From positions 1,400 through 14,388 of the forward strand of contig DFYP01000148.1 in the NCBI GenBank assembly GCA_002382645.1: a stretch of 12,989 nucleotides of DNA, in the 5' to 3' direction. Source of the stretch: Desulfovibrio sp. UBA4079 (lineage in GTDB: Bacteria > Desulfobacterota > Desulfovibrionia > Desulfovibrionales > Desulfovibrionaceae). The notes beneath the pieces were generated by a model. That model was not told where the DNA came from. It saw only the letters and a list, made by a program, of their open reading frames with translations, and ran no database searches. Below are positions 6,517 through 12,989 of this stretch, piece by piece. The position numbers and the translations under genes are program-made. The stretch's first letter is position 1. Each line of letters begins with the position of its first letter.

Positions 6517-7878
6517 ATGAGCGAACCGAAGATCACGGTCTACATTCCGACCCGCAACAACGCCGCCTATCTGTCCGAGGCCGTGGACAGCGTCCTGCGC
6601 CAGACCGCGGACCAGTGGGAGCTGCTCATCGTGGACGACGGGTCCGAGGACAACACCGCCGACGTGCTGCGCCTGTATCAGGGCGACGACCGCATCCGGA
6701 CCTTCCGCACCGAGGGCATCGGCCTGCCCGGGGTCTGCAACCTGGCGCTGTCCCACTGCCGCGGCAGATACCTCATCCGCCTGGACGGCGACGACATCTT
6801 CGACGAGAACATCCTCCTGGTGCTCGGCAACTATCTGGACCGGCGGCCCGACGTGGCCCTGGTCTTCCCCGACTACTTCCTGGTGGACGAGAGCGGCGAG
6901 GTGCTCTCCCTGGAGCGCCGGCCCCGGCTCTACTGCGAGGACCACGTACTGGACACCCCGCCCAACGGGGCCTGCGCGCTCATCCGGGTGGACGTGCTCA
7001 AGGGCCTCAACGGCTACCGCGAGGACCTGGGGGCCCAGGACGGCTTCGACCTCTGGACCCGGGTGAGCCGGCGGCACGAGTGCGCCAACGTCAACCTGCC
7101 GCTGTTCTACTACCGCCGCCATTCCGCCAACATCACCAACAACTCCGAGCGGATTCTGATGGCCCGCCGGGCCATCAAGCGCGACGCGGCCGCCAGCCTG
7201 CTGGCCGACTACCGGCCCCTGCAGGTGGTCATTCCCTGCCGCCGGAACTATGACTTCCGCGAGGATCTCTGGAAGGCCAGCGTCAACGGCAAGACCCTGC
7301 TGGAGGACAAGATCGAGACCTGCCTGGCCTCGCCGCTGTTCGACCGGGTGGTGGTGGCCTGCGACAACCTCGAGGCCCGGGACCTGGTGGCCGGGTATGG
7401 CGATCCGCGGCTGTCCTTCTTCCAGCGCGACCGGGCGGACACCATCCGCTCGGTGAACATCGCCCAGCTTCTGGGCAAGGTGGCGGCCGAGGCGGACCCG
7501 GAATTCAAGGGCGCCACCATGCTCAACCTCATCCCCACGCCCTTCGTGACCCTGGCGACCATGGAGGAGGCCGTGCACACCATGGTCATGAACCAGGCCG
7601 ATTCGGCCATGGGCGTGGACGAACTGGCCTTTCCGGTCTATCGCCGCACCCCCGACGGCCTCCAGGCCATCGGCCCCCGCGGGGAGTTCCGCTCCGAGCT
7701 GAACCGCCTCTACTACGAGACCCGCACCTCCCTGGCCACCCGCAACGCCAACCTCAGCCGGGGCTCGCTCACCGGCAGCCGGATCGTCTACTTCCAGCTG
7801 CACGCGGACGAGCATTTCTTCATCAACTCGGAGCGCTCGCTGAAGATCGCCCGGCTCATCCGCGAGGACCGGGCATGA
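6517..7878 (+). CDS. GT2 glycosyltransferase fused to a divergent NeuA-like (CMP-sialate synthetase-type) domain
   Basis: 453 residues. Residues 5 to about 225 are a family 2 glycosyltransferase: ITVYIPTRNNAAYLSEAV at the start, VDDGSEDNT (39-47) and the DxD-type LDGDD (89-93), expected to bind the nucleotide and metal. Residues 234-450 form a second domain whose order of strands resembles NeuA: VVIPCRRNY (237-245), NGKTLLEDKIETCL (257-270), SPLFDRVVVACDN (272-284), NLIPTPFVTLATMEEAV (337-353), ADSAMGVDE (361-369), ending with YFQLHADEHFFINSERSLKIA. The canonical ARxGSKG loop is absent and the terminal DIDT-type metal motif reads FINS, so cytidylyl transfer is doubtful; it may be a binding or regulatory domain. 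A GAGGAG at 6505-6510 supports the start. The stop overlaps the spsF-like start (ATGA). The GT2 assignment is firm; the NeuA-like assignment rests on pattern resemblance and is moderate. Confidence 0.85.
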   Translation: MSEPKITVYIPTRNNAAYLSEAVDSVLRQTADQWELLIVDDGSEDNTADVLRLYQGDDRIRTFRTEGIGLPGVCNLALSHCRGRYLIRLDGDDIFDENILLVLGNYLDRRPDVALVFPDYFLVDESGEVLSLERRPRLYCEDHVLDTPPNGACALIRVDVLKGLNGYREDLGAQDGFDLWTRVSRRHECANVNLPLFYYRRHSANITNNSERILMARRAIKRDAAASLLADYRPLQVVIPCRRNYDFREDLWKASVNGKTLLEDKIETCLASPLFDRVVVACDNLEARDLVAGYGDPRLSFFQRDRADTIRSVNIAQLLGKVAAEADPEFKGATMLNLIPTPFVTLATMEEAVHTMVMNQADSAMGVDELAFPVYRRTPDGLQAIGPRGEFRSELNRLYYETRTSLATRNANLSRGSLTGSRIVYFQLHADEHFFINSERSLKIARLIREDRA

Positions 7879-8552
7879 AGTTCGGCGTGGTGGTGGCGGC
7901 CCGCACGGGTTCTACCCGGCTGCCCGGCAAGGCCCTGCTGCCCCTGGGCGGCAAGCCCATGATCCTCTTTCTGCTGGAGCGGCTGCGGCCCTCGCGCCTG
8001 GCCGAGCGCCTGATCCTGGCCACCACCACCCTGCCCGGCGACGACCGCCTGGCCGAGACGGCGCGTTCCGCCGGGTTCGAGGTCTTCCGCGGCGAGCCCG
8101 AGGACGTGGTGGCCCGCTACGCGGCCTGCGCCCAGGCCTACGACCTGGAATACGTGGTCCGGGTCACGGCCGACTGCCCGCTGCTGGACGCCGAGAGCCT
8201 GGACTGGTGCCTGGAGCAGTGCCGGGAGTTCGGGCGCTTCGACCTGGCCAGCACCAAGCGGGCCTTCCCCGTGGGCCTGGACTACGAGATCTTCCGGGCC
8301 GAAAGCCTGCGCCGCATCCACGAACGCGAGCCGCTCAGCGCCGAGGACCGCGAACACCTGACCCTCTATTTCTACAAGCGCGGGGAGCGCTTCGACGTGC
8401 GGCGGCTGCAGCCTCCGGCCCATTGGCCGCGCACCGGGCGCACCTTCACCGTGGACACCGCCGAGGATTACGCGGCCTGCGTCGCCCTGGTGGAGGGCCT
8501 GGAGCCGGGAGACCGCTCGGCCCTCGCCTGCCTGCGGAGGGCCGTGGCATGA
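7875..8552 (+). CDS. spsF: SpsF-type cytidylyltransferase (CMP-sugar acid synthetase family)
   Basis: 225 residues. The N-terminal loop VVVAARTGSTRLPGKALLPL (5-24) is the complete nucleotide-binding signature of the SpsF/CMP-Kdo-synthetase-like family. It is followed by RVTADCPLLD (96-105), FPVGLDYEIF (131-140), REHLTLYFYK (159-168) and FTVDTAEDY (191-199), all conserved landmarks. It likely transfers CMP from CTP to an acidic sugar. In the Bacillus sps operon the spsF homologue travels with spsE, a NeuB homologue, and the same pairing is seen here two genes after the short NeuB. It is the only nucleotidyltransferase in the window with intact motifs, so it is the best candidate to activate the NeuB product. 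GAGGA at 7864-7868 supports the start; it overlaps GT2 by 4 nt at its start and the next gene by 4 nt at its end. The exact sugar is not determined by sequence. Confidence 0.88.
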   Translation: MKFGVVVAARTGSTRLPGKALLPLGGKPMILFLLERLRPSRLAERLILATTTLPGDDRLAETARSAGFEVFRGEPEDVVARYAACAQAYDLEYVVRVTADCPLLDAESLDWCLEQCREFGRFDLASTKRAFPVGLDYEIFRAESLRRIHEREPLSAEDREHLTLYFYKRGERFDVRRLQPPAHWPRTGRTFTVDTAEDYAACVALVEGLEPGDRSALACLRRAVA

Positions 8553-9586
8553 AGCGCCGGTATTCCAAGCCCTGCGGCGACGTGCGCGGGGAGACCCGGC
8601 GGCTCCTGGAGCGCAACGCGGAGATGCTTGCGCGCCAGCAGGCCCTGGTGCGCCATCTGGCCCAGGCCGCGCCCAGGCCGGCCTGCCTGCTCTGCGCCGC
8701 GCCCCTGGCCGGGGTGGAGGCCTTTGCCCACCGGGGACTGGATTTTCTGCTCTGCCCGGCCTGCGGCCACATCCAGACCGCGGCCGCGCCGCCCGAGGGC
8801 TATCCCCAGGGCTTTGATCCGGAGGCCTCCTTCGGGCGGGTCTACCCGCCGTTCAACGCGGAGGAGTTCGCCTCGCGCAAGGAGCGGGTCTACCGGCCCA
8901 AGGCCCAGTGGGCCCTGGAGGTCCTGCGCGGGCTGGACCCCGACGGCGGCTCTTCCTGGAACGCGGGCTGGCTGGACATCGGCTGCGGCCAGGGCCACTT
9001 CCTTTCAACCCTGCGCGACCTGGGCGTGCAGCGCGTGGAGGGGCTCGAGGGCTGCGAGGACCTGGTGCGCCAGGCCGACGCCGTGCTGGGGCCGGGGATC
9101 GTGCGCCTGAACAGCGGGTCTTTGGCCGAGGCCGCCAGGGCCGCGCAGGCCCGGGTTTTTTCCGCCTTCTTCGTGCTGGAGCACTGCGAGGATCCGGCCC
9201 CCTTCTTCGAGGCCCTGGCCGGGAAACCCCGGGGCACGGCGCTCTATCTGGCCGTACCCATCTTCGGGCTCTCGGCCCTGCTGGAGGATTGCAGCCCGCG
9301 GCATTTCGCCCGCAACCTGGACGGGGTGCTGCACACCCAGATCTACACCGAACGCTCCCTGGCGTATGCCCTGGAACTGGCCGGGTTCCAGCCCGTGGCC
9401 GAGTGGGTCTTCGGCCAGGACGCCCTGGACTTCCAGCGCATGGCGGCCCTGGCCTGCAGCGCCTATCCGGCGGAACTGCGGGAGGGCGTGGAGGCGGCCG
9501 TGGCCGCCATGACCGACGGCCTCCAGGGTCTTGTTGACCGCAACCATTTCTGCGACGCGCGGCACGTCGTCGCCGTGAAGAGCTAG
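8549..9586 (+). CDS. Class I SAM methyltransferase with an N-terminal Cys4 (zinc-type) module
   Basis: 345 residues. A basic helical N-terminus (1-40) leads into two cysteine pairs, CLLC (46-49) and CPAC followed by GH (69-74), likely a structural zinc site of the kind found in sugar C-methyltransferase relatives. The SAM domain begins with WLDIGCGQGH (141-150, motif I), continues through SAFFVLEHCEDPAPFFEAL (205-223, motif III region), and has a later QIYTERSLAYALELAGF segment typical of Methyltransf_23-type proteins. It probably methylates a sugar or a nucleotide-linked sugar of the glycan made by this operon. GGAGGG at 8536-8541 and the 4-nt ATGA overlap with spsF fix the start. A longer upstream frame exists but lies over spsF and has no family resemblance. 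The methyltransferase call is firm; the acceptor is unknown. Confidence 0.85.
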   Translation: MKRRYSKPCGDVRGETRRLLERNAEMLARQQALVRHLAQAAPRPACLLCAAPLAGVEAFAHRGLDFLLCPACGHIQTAAAPPEGYPQGFDPEASFGRVYPPFNAEEFASRKERVYRPKAQWALEVLRGLDPDGGSSWNAGWLDIGCGQGHFLSTLRDLGVQRVEGLEGCEDLVRQADAVLGPGIVRLNSGSLAEAARAAQARVFSAFFVLEHCEDPAPFFEALAGKPRGTALYLAVPIFGLSALLEDCSPRHFARNLDGVLHTQIYTERSLAYALELAGFQPVAEWVFGQDALDFQRMAALACSAYPAELREGVEAAVAAMTDGLQGLVDRNHFCDARHVVAVKS

Positions 9587-9589
9587 GCC

Positions 9590-10174
9590 ATGATCGACTA
9601 CGACAGCGTGACCCTGCAGCGTCTCAAGGACAAGAGCAGCCCCGGGCGGCAGACCCTGCCCGACCGGCTGCGTTCCTGGTGGAAGCTGCGCAACCCCCGG
9701 ATCAGCGCCGGGCCGGGCGTGGTCCTCAAGCCCGGGGTGGACATTTCGATCTGCGGCCCGGGCCGCCTGAGCATCGGCGAAGGCTCGCTGTTCCACGCCG
9801 GGGTCTGGCTGCTTCTGACCATGCCCGGACCCGAGGTGCGCATCGGCCGGCACGTCTACGTGGGGCGCGACACGATCATCGCGGCCAAGCAGTCCCTCTC
9901 CATCGGCGACTTTACGGTCATCGCGCCGCGCTGCTATTTCGTGGACCACGAGCACGGTTTCGCCGCCGACCAGATCATCCTGAACCAGCGGTCCAGGCTT
10001 CAGGGCGTCAGCGTGGGGCGGGACTGCTATTTCGGCACAGGCACCGTGGTCCTCGCCGGGGTCACCATCGGTGATGGGGCCATTGTCGGCGCGGGCTCGG
10101 TGGTCACCGGCGACATTCCCCCGGGACAGATCTGGGCGGGAAATCCCGCCCGCTACATCAAGGACAGGACCTGA
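9590..10174 (+). CDS. Left-handed beta-helix acyltransferase (LacA/maltose O-acetyltransferase type)
   Basis: 194 residues. From about residue 38 the protein shows hexapeptide repeats: I/V at every sixth position through SIGEGSLFHAG, RIGRHVYVGRD, SIGDFTVIAPR, SVGRDCYFGTG and TIGDGAIVGAG. It ends with the family tail IPPGQIWAGNPARYIK (176-191). DHEHGF (119-124) supplies the expected catalytic histidine. Such trimeric enzymes move an acetyl or other acyl group from acyl-CoA to a hydroxyl or amino group of a sugar. The first 35 residues are a non-repeat N-terminal extension. It starts 3 nt after the previous stop, with GAAGAG at 9577-9582 as a moderate ribosome binding site, and is followed after one base by the next gene. 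It is likely a glycan-decorating enzyme; donor and acceptor are inferred from family only. Confidence 0.88.
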   Translation: MIDYDSVTLQRLKDKSSPGRQTLPDRLRSWWKLRNPRISAGPGVVLKPGVDISICGPGRLSIGEGSLFHAGVWLLLTMPGPEVRIGRHVYVGRDTIIAAKQSLSIGDFTVIAPRCYFVDHEHGFAADQIILNQRSRLQGVSVGRDCYFGTGTVVLAGVTIGDGAIVGAGSVVTGDIPPGQIWAGNPARYIKDRT

Positions 10175-10175
10175 C

Positions 10176-11234
10176 ATGAACGCGGAACACGGACATCCGG
10201 CGCGGCAGACCCTCGACGCGGAACTGGCGGCCTTGGCCCAGGCGGCAGGCCGCCTGCCGGACAGCGGCCTGGCTGTGGAATCCAAGGTGCTGGCGGCCCT
10301 GCGCATCTCCAACGTGCTCCAGCAGGTCATCCGGGCCCTGGACGAGGACCCCTATCCGCCGCTTCTGGCCGAGGTGCGGCGGCAGACGCGTTTTCTGCTG
10401 GCCCTGGACCCGGCGGCCCTGGCGGACGAACCGGCGGCCGGCGCGGGTGGCGGCGACCCCGTGGCCCGCACCCGCAGGCTCTACGAGGACGCCTGGACCG
10501 TGTACGACGAGGCCACCTACCGCCATTCCGTGGACCTCATCCTGGCCCGGCTGCGGGCCAACGGCTACGACGAGGCCTTTTTCGCGGGCAAGGACTGCTT
10601 CGACGGGGGCTGCGGCACGGCGCGTTTCGCCGTGGCCATGGCCCTGCTGGGGGCCCGCCGGGCGGTCGGCGCGGACATGGGCGGCCGCAGCCTGGAATTC
10701 GCCAGGGCCATGATGGAGCGCCTGGGCGTGCGCAACGTGGAACTGGTGGAGACCGACGTCACCGACCTCTCGGCCTTTGCCGACGGGTCCTTCGATTTCG
10801 TGGTTTCCAACGGGGTCCTGCACCACGCCCTGGAGACCGAGCGCGGCATCCGGGAACACTTCCGGCTGGTCCGGCGCGGCGGGCTGTTCTGGCTCTATCT
10901 CTATGGGGCGGGGAGCCTCTACTGGCACGTCTACGACGCCCTCAAGCAGACCCTGGCCGCCGTGGACAGCGACAGGGCCCGGCGCATCCTCCTGGACTTG
11001 GACCTGCGCCAGGGCGCGATCTACACCTACCTGGACAATGTCCTGGCCCCGGTGCGCAAGTACTATTACGCCGACGACGTCGTCGCCCTGCTGCGCCAGG
11101 AAGGGGATCTGGAATACGGCCTGCTGCGGGGCACCGCGGCCTACGACGACGCCGTGCTCCAGCGCCAGTCCCGCTGGGGCCGCGAGATCCTCGGCGAGCA
11201 GGGCGAGGTGCGCCTCTGGATCAAAAAGGCCTAA
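10176..11234 (+). CDS. Class I SAM-dependent methyltransferase, last gene of the plus-strand operon
   Basis: 352 residues. An alpha-helical N-terminal part (about 10-80, low in sequence complexity) precedes a standard Methyltransf_11/25 fold: CFDGGCGTARFAVAMALLGA (141-160, motif I), VGADMGGRSLEFA (164-176), VETDVTDLSAFADGSFDFVVSNGVLHHALE (191-220, motifs II-III, given by position) and FRLVRRGGLFWLYLYG (229-244). The C-terminal 100 residues are rich in Tyr and Arg (YTYLDNVLAPVRKYYYADDV) and may form the substrate-binding cap. The start is the ATG one base after the acyltransferase stop, with AGGA at 10166-10169. It converges with the next gene, leaving only 4 bp between stop codons. The acceptor is unknown; a glycan or lipid-linked sugar is inferred from the operon. 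Confidence 0.85.
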   Translation: MNAEHGHPARQTLDAELAALAQAAGRLPDSGLAVESKVLAALRISNVLQQVIRALDEDPYPPLLAEVRRQTRFLLALDPAALADEPAAGAGGGDPVARTRRLYEDAWTVYDEATYRHSVDLILARLRANGYDEAFFAGKDCFDGGCGTARFAVAMALLGARRAVGADMGGRSLEFARAMMERLGVRNVELVETDVTDLSAFADGSFDFVVSNGVLHHALETERGIREHFRLVRRGGLFWLYLYGAGSLYWHVYDALKQTLAAVDSDRARRILLDLDLRQGAIYTYLDNVLAPVRKYYYADDVVALLRQEGDLEYGLLRGTAAYDDAVLQRQSRWGREILGEQGEVRLWIKKA

Positions 11235-11238
11235 GGGC

Positions 11239-12339
11239 TCACGCCCCTTTCGGCCGGTAGGCCGGATGTTCCAGGGCCAGCCGGATCTGGCGGCCGCAGC
11301 GCCGCATCAGGTCCTCGTCCTCGGCCAGCGCCCGCAGCAGGCTTTCGGCCCGCTCCGTGTCGCCGAGATAGGCCCGGGCCGCTGCGGTGTGCAGGCGGTG
11401 CCGGGCCCAGGTCTCCCGATCCCCCCTGTCCAGGGCCTCGATGCCCAGTTCGTGGAAGGCCGTTTCCAGGGCCTGGATTCCGGCCTGTTCCGGGGAGACC
11501 GGGAAGGCCTCCTCGATGTCCCGGACCGGGCGGGGTGAGCGCAGCTGGAAGACGTGGGTGTAGTCCACCCGGCCGAGGAAGCGGAAATCCTCGCGGAACG
11601 CGCGCAGGAAGAAGGGAATCCAGAAACAGGTGTGCCAGCCGTAGTCCTGGAAGGCGTAGACGGTTCCGGGCAGGGACTGGTGCATGGCCCGGGCCAGGAA
11701 CCAGCGGGTGGCGTACCAGCTCTTGCAGCCGTCCACGAAGACCAGGCCGAAGGCGGCGTCTTCCGGCAGGGCCAGGGTTTCTGCGGTCTGCGGGGTCTCG
11801 GCCAGGTCCGGGAGCACCCCCACGCGGGCGTCGATGAGTCCCCAGTAGTCCTGGCTCGAATGGAGCAGGCGGAAGGCCTCGAAGAAGTCGCCCGAGGCCG
11901 TCAGCATCTGGCGCGCTTCGGACGGCAGGGAGCCGTCCTGGAACTGGGGCTCCAGGGCCTGGGCCAGGGCCTCGCCGTTGTAATAGGCCCGGAAGCGGTC
12001 AAAGGTCAGCAGCCGGGCATCGGCCGCGCGCCGGGGGTTCTCCAGCATGCCCATGGCCAGGGCCCGGGTGGTGCCGCCCAGGAACGGGCCGACCTCCAGC
12101 ACATGGCCTTGGCCGTTCCAGAACCGGGACGCCAGATGGAAGAGCAGGGCCCGTTCCCGCGGCGTGGTCTCGGACTTGATGGTGTTGATGCGCGCCGCGT
12201 GGCGAGGCTCTGCCGGGGGCACGGACAGGCAGCGGGCGAAGAGCTGCTGGTAGAGGGTCTCGCCCAGCTCCTGCTGGAGGGCCTCCGGCGGGTCCTGGAC
12301 AAGGCGCTGGGTGATGAGGTCGAGCAGCGGCGCGGTCAT
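11239..12339 (-). CDS. Methyltransf_24-like SAM-dependent protein with a helical C-terminal tail
   Basis: 366 residues. HVLEVGPFLGGTT (79-91) is the SAM-binding motif, and FVDGCKSWYATRWFLARAM (201-219) followed by GTVYAFQDYGW (225-235) matches the 'VDG..sYe..' and 'hD' motifs of Methyltransf_24 proteins found in polysaccharide loci. Residues 280-355 are amphipathic helices resembling one or two TPR units (RHRLHTAAARAYLGDTERAE). It is a likely methyl transfer enzyme of a surface glycan. Metal-dependent O-methylation is possible but not shown. The ATG at 12339 is supported by an AAGGAG ribosome binding site (12350-12345) and by a 4-nt ATGA overlap with the upstream gene; a slightly longer frame to 12372 has no such support. 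It is transcribed against the main operon. Confidence 0.75.
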   Translation of the reverse strand: MTAPLLDLITQRLVQDPPEALQQELGETLYQQLFARCLSVPPAEPRHAARINTIKSETTPRERALLFHLASRFWNGQGHVLEVGPFLGGTTRALAMGMLENPRRAADARLLTFDRFRAYYNGEALAQALEPQFQDGSLPSEARQMLTASGDFFEAFRLLHSSQDYWGLIDARVGVLPDLAETPQTAETLALPEDAAFGLVFVDGCKSWYATRWFLARAMHQSLPGTVYAFQDYGWHTCFWIPFFLRAFREDFRFLGRVDYTHVFQLRSPRPVRDIEEAFPVSPEQAGIQALETAFHELGIEALDRGDRETWARHRLHTAAARAYLGDTERAESLLRALAEDEDLMRRCGRQIRLALEHPAYRPKGA

Positions 12340-12989
12340 GGGTGCTCCTTTTCGCGGGCGGGTTCCCGCCACAGGTGTTGGACCAGGTCCAGGAAATCCC
12401 CGGCCGGGTCCAGGCTCGGCCGGGGCGAATGGAAGTCGCGGAGAAAGGCTGCGGCGTCCGCCAGAACCCGTTCCCGGGAGACGGGGTTGGACAGCAGGTC
12501 GTCCAGCAGGGGCTCCAGTTCCGCCACCCGGCGGGCCGAGGGCAGGCGCGGGTCGTCCAGGGCCGAGCCCAGTTCCGGGATGTCGTAGAGCGCGGAGCGC
12601 AGGTAGACCAGGGGCACGCCCAGGCGCAGGGCCTCCAGGGCGGCGGCGGAGGGGCGGCTGACCAGCACGGCCGCGGCCGCGGAGGACAGGGCCTCCTCCA
12701 GGGAGCCCTCCCGCCGGATGGTGAAGAGCCCCGGGGCCTCCTGGCTCAGGGCATCGTACAGGCCGAAATGGTCATAGCGCGGGTGGGGCCGGAGCACGAA
12801 GCGCAGGTCCCGGCGGCGCTGCATCAGGGCCAGCAGTTCCAGCCAGTCGCGGCGCAGGCGGCCGTGGTCGCAGATCGGCGCGGAGAGCCCGTAGCCGCCC
12901 AGGGCGGTGAGCAGCACCACCTCGCGGGCGGGGGCCGGCCGGGGAGGCGGCGGCGGAAGCTGCGGCGCGATGACCGTGATGGAGGCGGG
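12336..12989 (-). CDS. GT-B-like glycan transferase (CDP-glycerol-glycerophosphotransferase/capsule-type), 5' end outside the window
   Basis: The frame is open through the right edge, giving 217 residues here; the true start lies beyond 12989, so the GTG at 12920 is not needed as a start. A proline-rich linker (PPPPPRPAPA, residues 12-21 of the fragment) precedes a Rossmann-like half: VVLLTALGGYG, RFVLRPHPRYD (63-73, the 'KPHP'-like motif of glycan glycero- or glycosyl-phosphotransferases) and AAAVLVSRPSAAALEALRLGVPLVYLRS (105-132, given by position), the nucleotide-binding segment in which the S..SA..EA.R.G.P pattern contacts the donor. It is most likely a transferase acting on a surface glycan from the cytosolic side. 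It overlaps the next gene by 4 nt (ATGA) and forms a short operon with it. The donor is unknown. Confidence 0.65.
   Translation of the reverse strand, partial: PASITVIAPQLPPPPPRPAPAREVVLLTALGGYGLSAPICDHGRLRRDWLELLALMQRRRDLRFVLRPHPRYDHFGLYDALSQEAPGLFTIRREGSLEEALSSAAAAVLVSRPSAAALEALRLGVPLVYLRSALYDIPELGSALDDPRLPSARRVAELEPLLDDLLSNPVSRERVLADAAAFLRDFHSPRPSLDPAGDFLDLVQHLWREPAREKEHP
12345..12350 (-). promoter_or_regulatory. Ribosome binding site of the Methyltransf_24-like gene
   Basis: On the minus strand AAGGAG lies 5 nt before the ATG at 12339, inside the 3' end of the upstream gene. It decides the start in favour of 12339 over the in-frame ATG at 12372 and shows translational coupling of the two genes. 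Confidence 0.7.

Noticed and set aside
5767..7815. A 682-codon open frame on the minus strand
   Set aside because: It is antisense to the NeuB homologue and GT2 fusion, with no recognisable motif and Gly/Val/His-rich composition typical of antisense frames in high-GC genes.
9005..10330. A 441-codon open frame on the minus strand
   Set aside because: It is antisense to the methyltransferase and beta-helix acyltransferase, both well supported by motifs.
11233..11249. Possible terminator between the convergent genes (GGGC at 11235-11238, GCCC at 11243-11246)
   Set aside because: The stem is only 4 bp with a 4-base loop, and extending it needs a bulge; there is no convincing U-tract. Not strong enough to annotate.

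Overview
This is a very GC-rich bacterial window, with strong G/C preference at third codon positions and almost no AT-rich sequence. It carries a surface-glycan or flagellin-glycan biosynthesis island. High GC, tightly packed genes with ATGA overlaps and gene content (glutamine-dependent NAD synthetase beside nonulosonate-type sugar genes and many small methyltransferases) would fit a Desulfovibrio-like member of the Desulfobacterota. That assignment is inference from style; no rRNA or other marker gene is present.

Layout. (1) Positions 1-575 (+) hold the 3' part of a DegT/WbpE-type PLP sugar aminotransferase, ending at a strong two-way terminator (598-626). (2) Positions 625-3739 (-) hold a probable two-gene transcript: nadE, then a two-domain protein with a degenerate nucleotidyltransferase-like N-half and a SAM methyltransferase C-half. 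(3) A 208-bp divergent intergenic region (3740-3947) holds a perfect 12-bp palindrome just upstream of nadE, a GC-rich hairpin, and an extended -10 promoter pointing at asnB. (4) Positions 3948-11234 (+) hold a seven-gene operon with overlaps or gaps of at most 24 bp: AsnB-type amidotransferase, short NeuB/SpsE-type synthase, GT2 fused to a NeuA-like domain, SpsF-type cytidylyltransferase, methyltransferase, left-handed beta-helix acyltransferase, methyltransferase. (5) Positions 11239-12989 (-) hold two translationally coupled genes running the other way: a GT-B-like glycan transferase (5' end outside the window) and a Methyltransf_24-like protein with a helical tail.

How the genes may work together (inference). 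The aminotransferase would supply an amino sugar nucleotide. The NeuB/SpsE homologue would condense a sugar with PEP to a nonulosonic-acid-like keto-sugar acid, and the SpsF homologue would make its CMP derivative. The GT2 fusion and the GT-B-like protein would transfer sugars. The AsnB-type enzyme, acyltransferase and methyltransferases would decorate the glycan. The closest known logic is the Bacillus spsE/spsF pair and legionaminic/pseudaminic-type loci.

The least ordinary points are the NeuB homologue without its C-terminal SAF domain and with an altered active-site signature, and two proteins in which a nucleotidyltransferase-like domain that has lost its recognisable catalytic motifs is fused to a transferase (GT2 in one, methyltransferase in the other), next to one apparently intact SpsF. 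No tRNA, rRNA, CRISPR array, insertion sequence or attachment site was seen.
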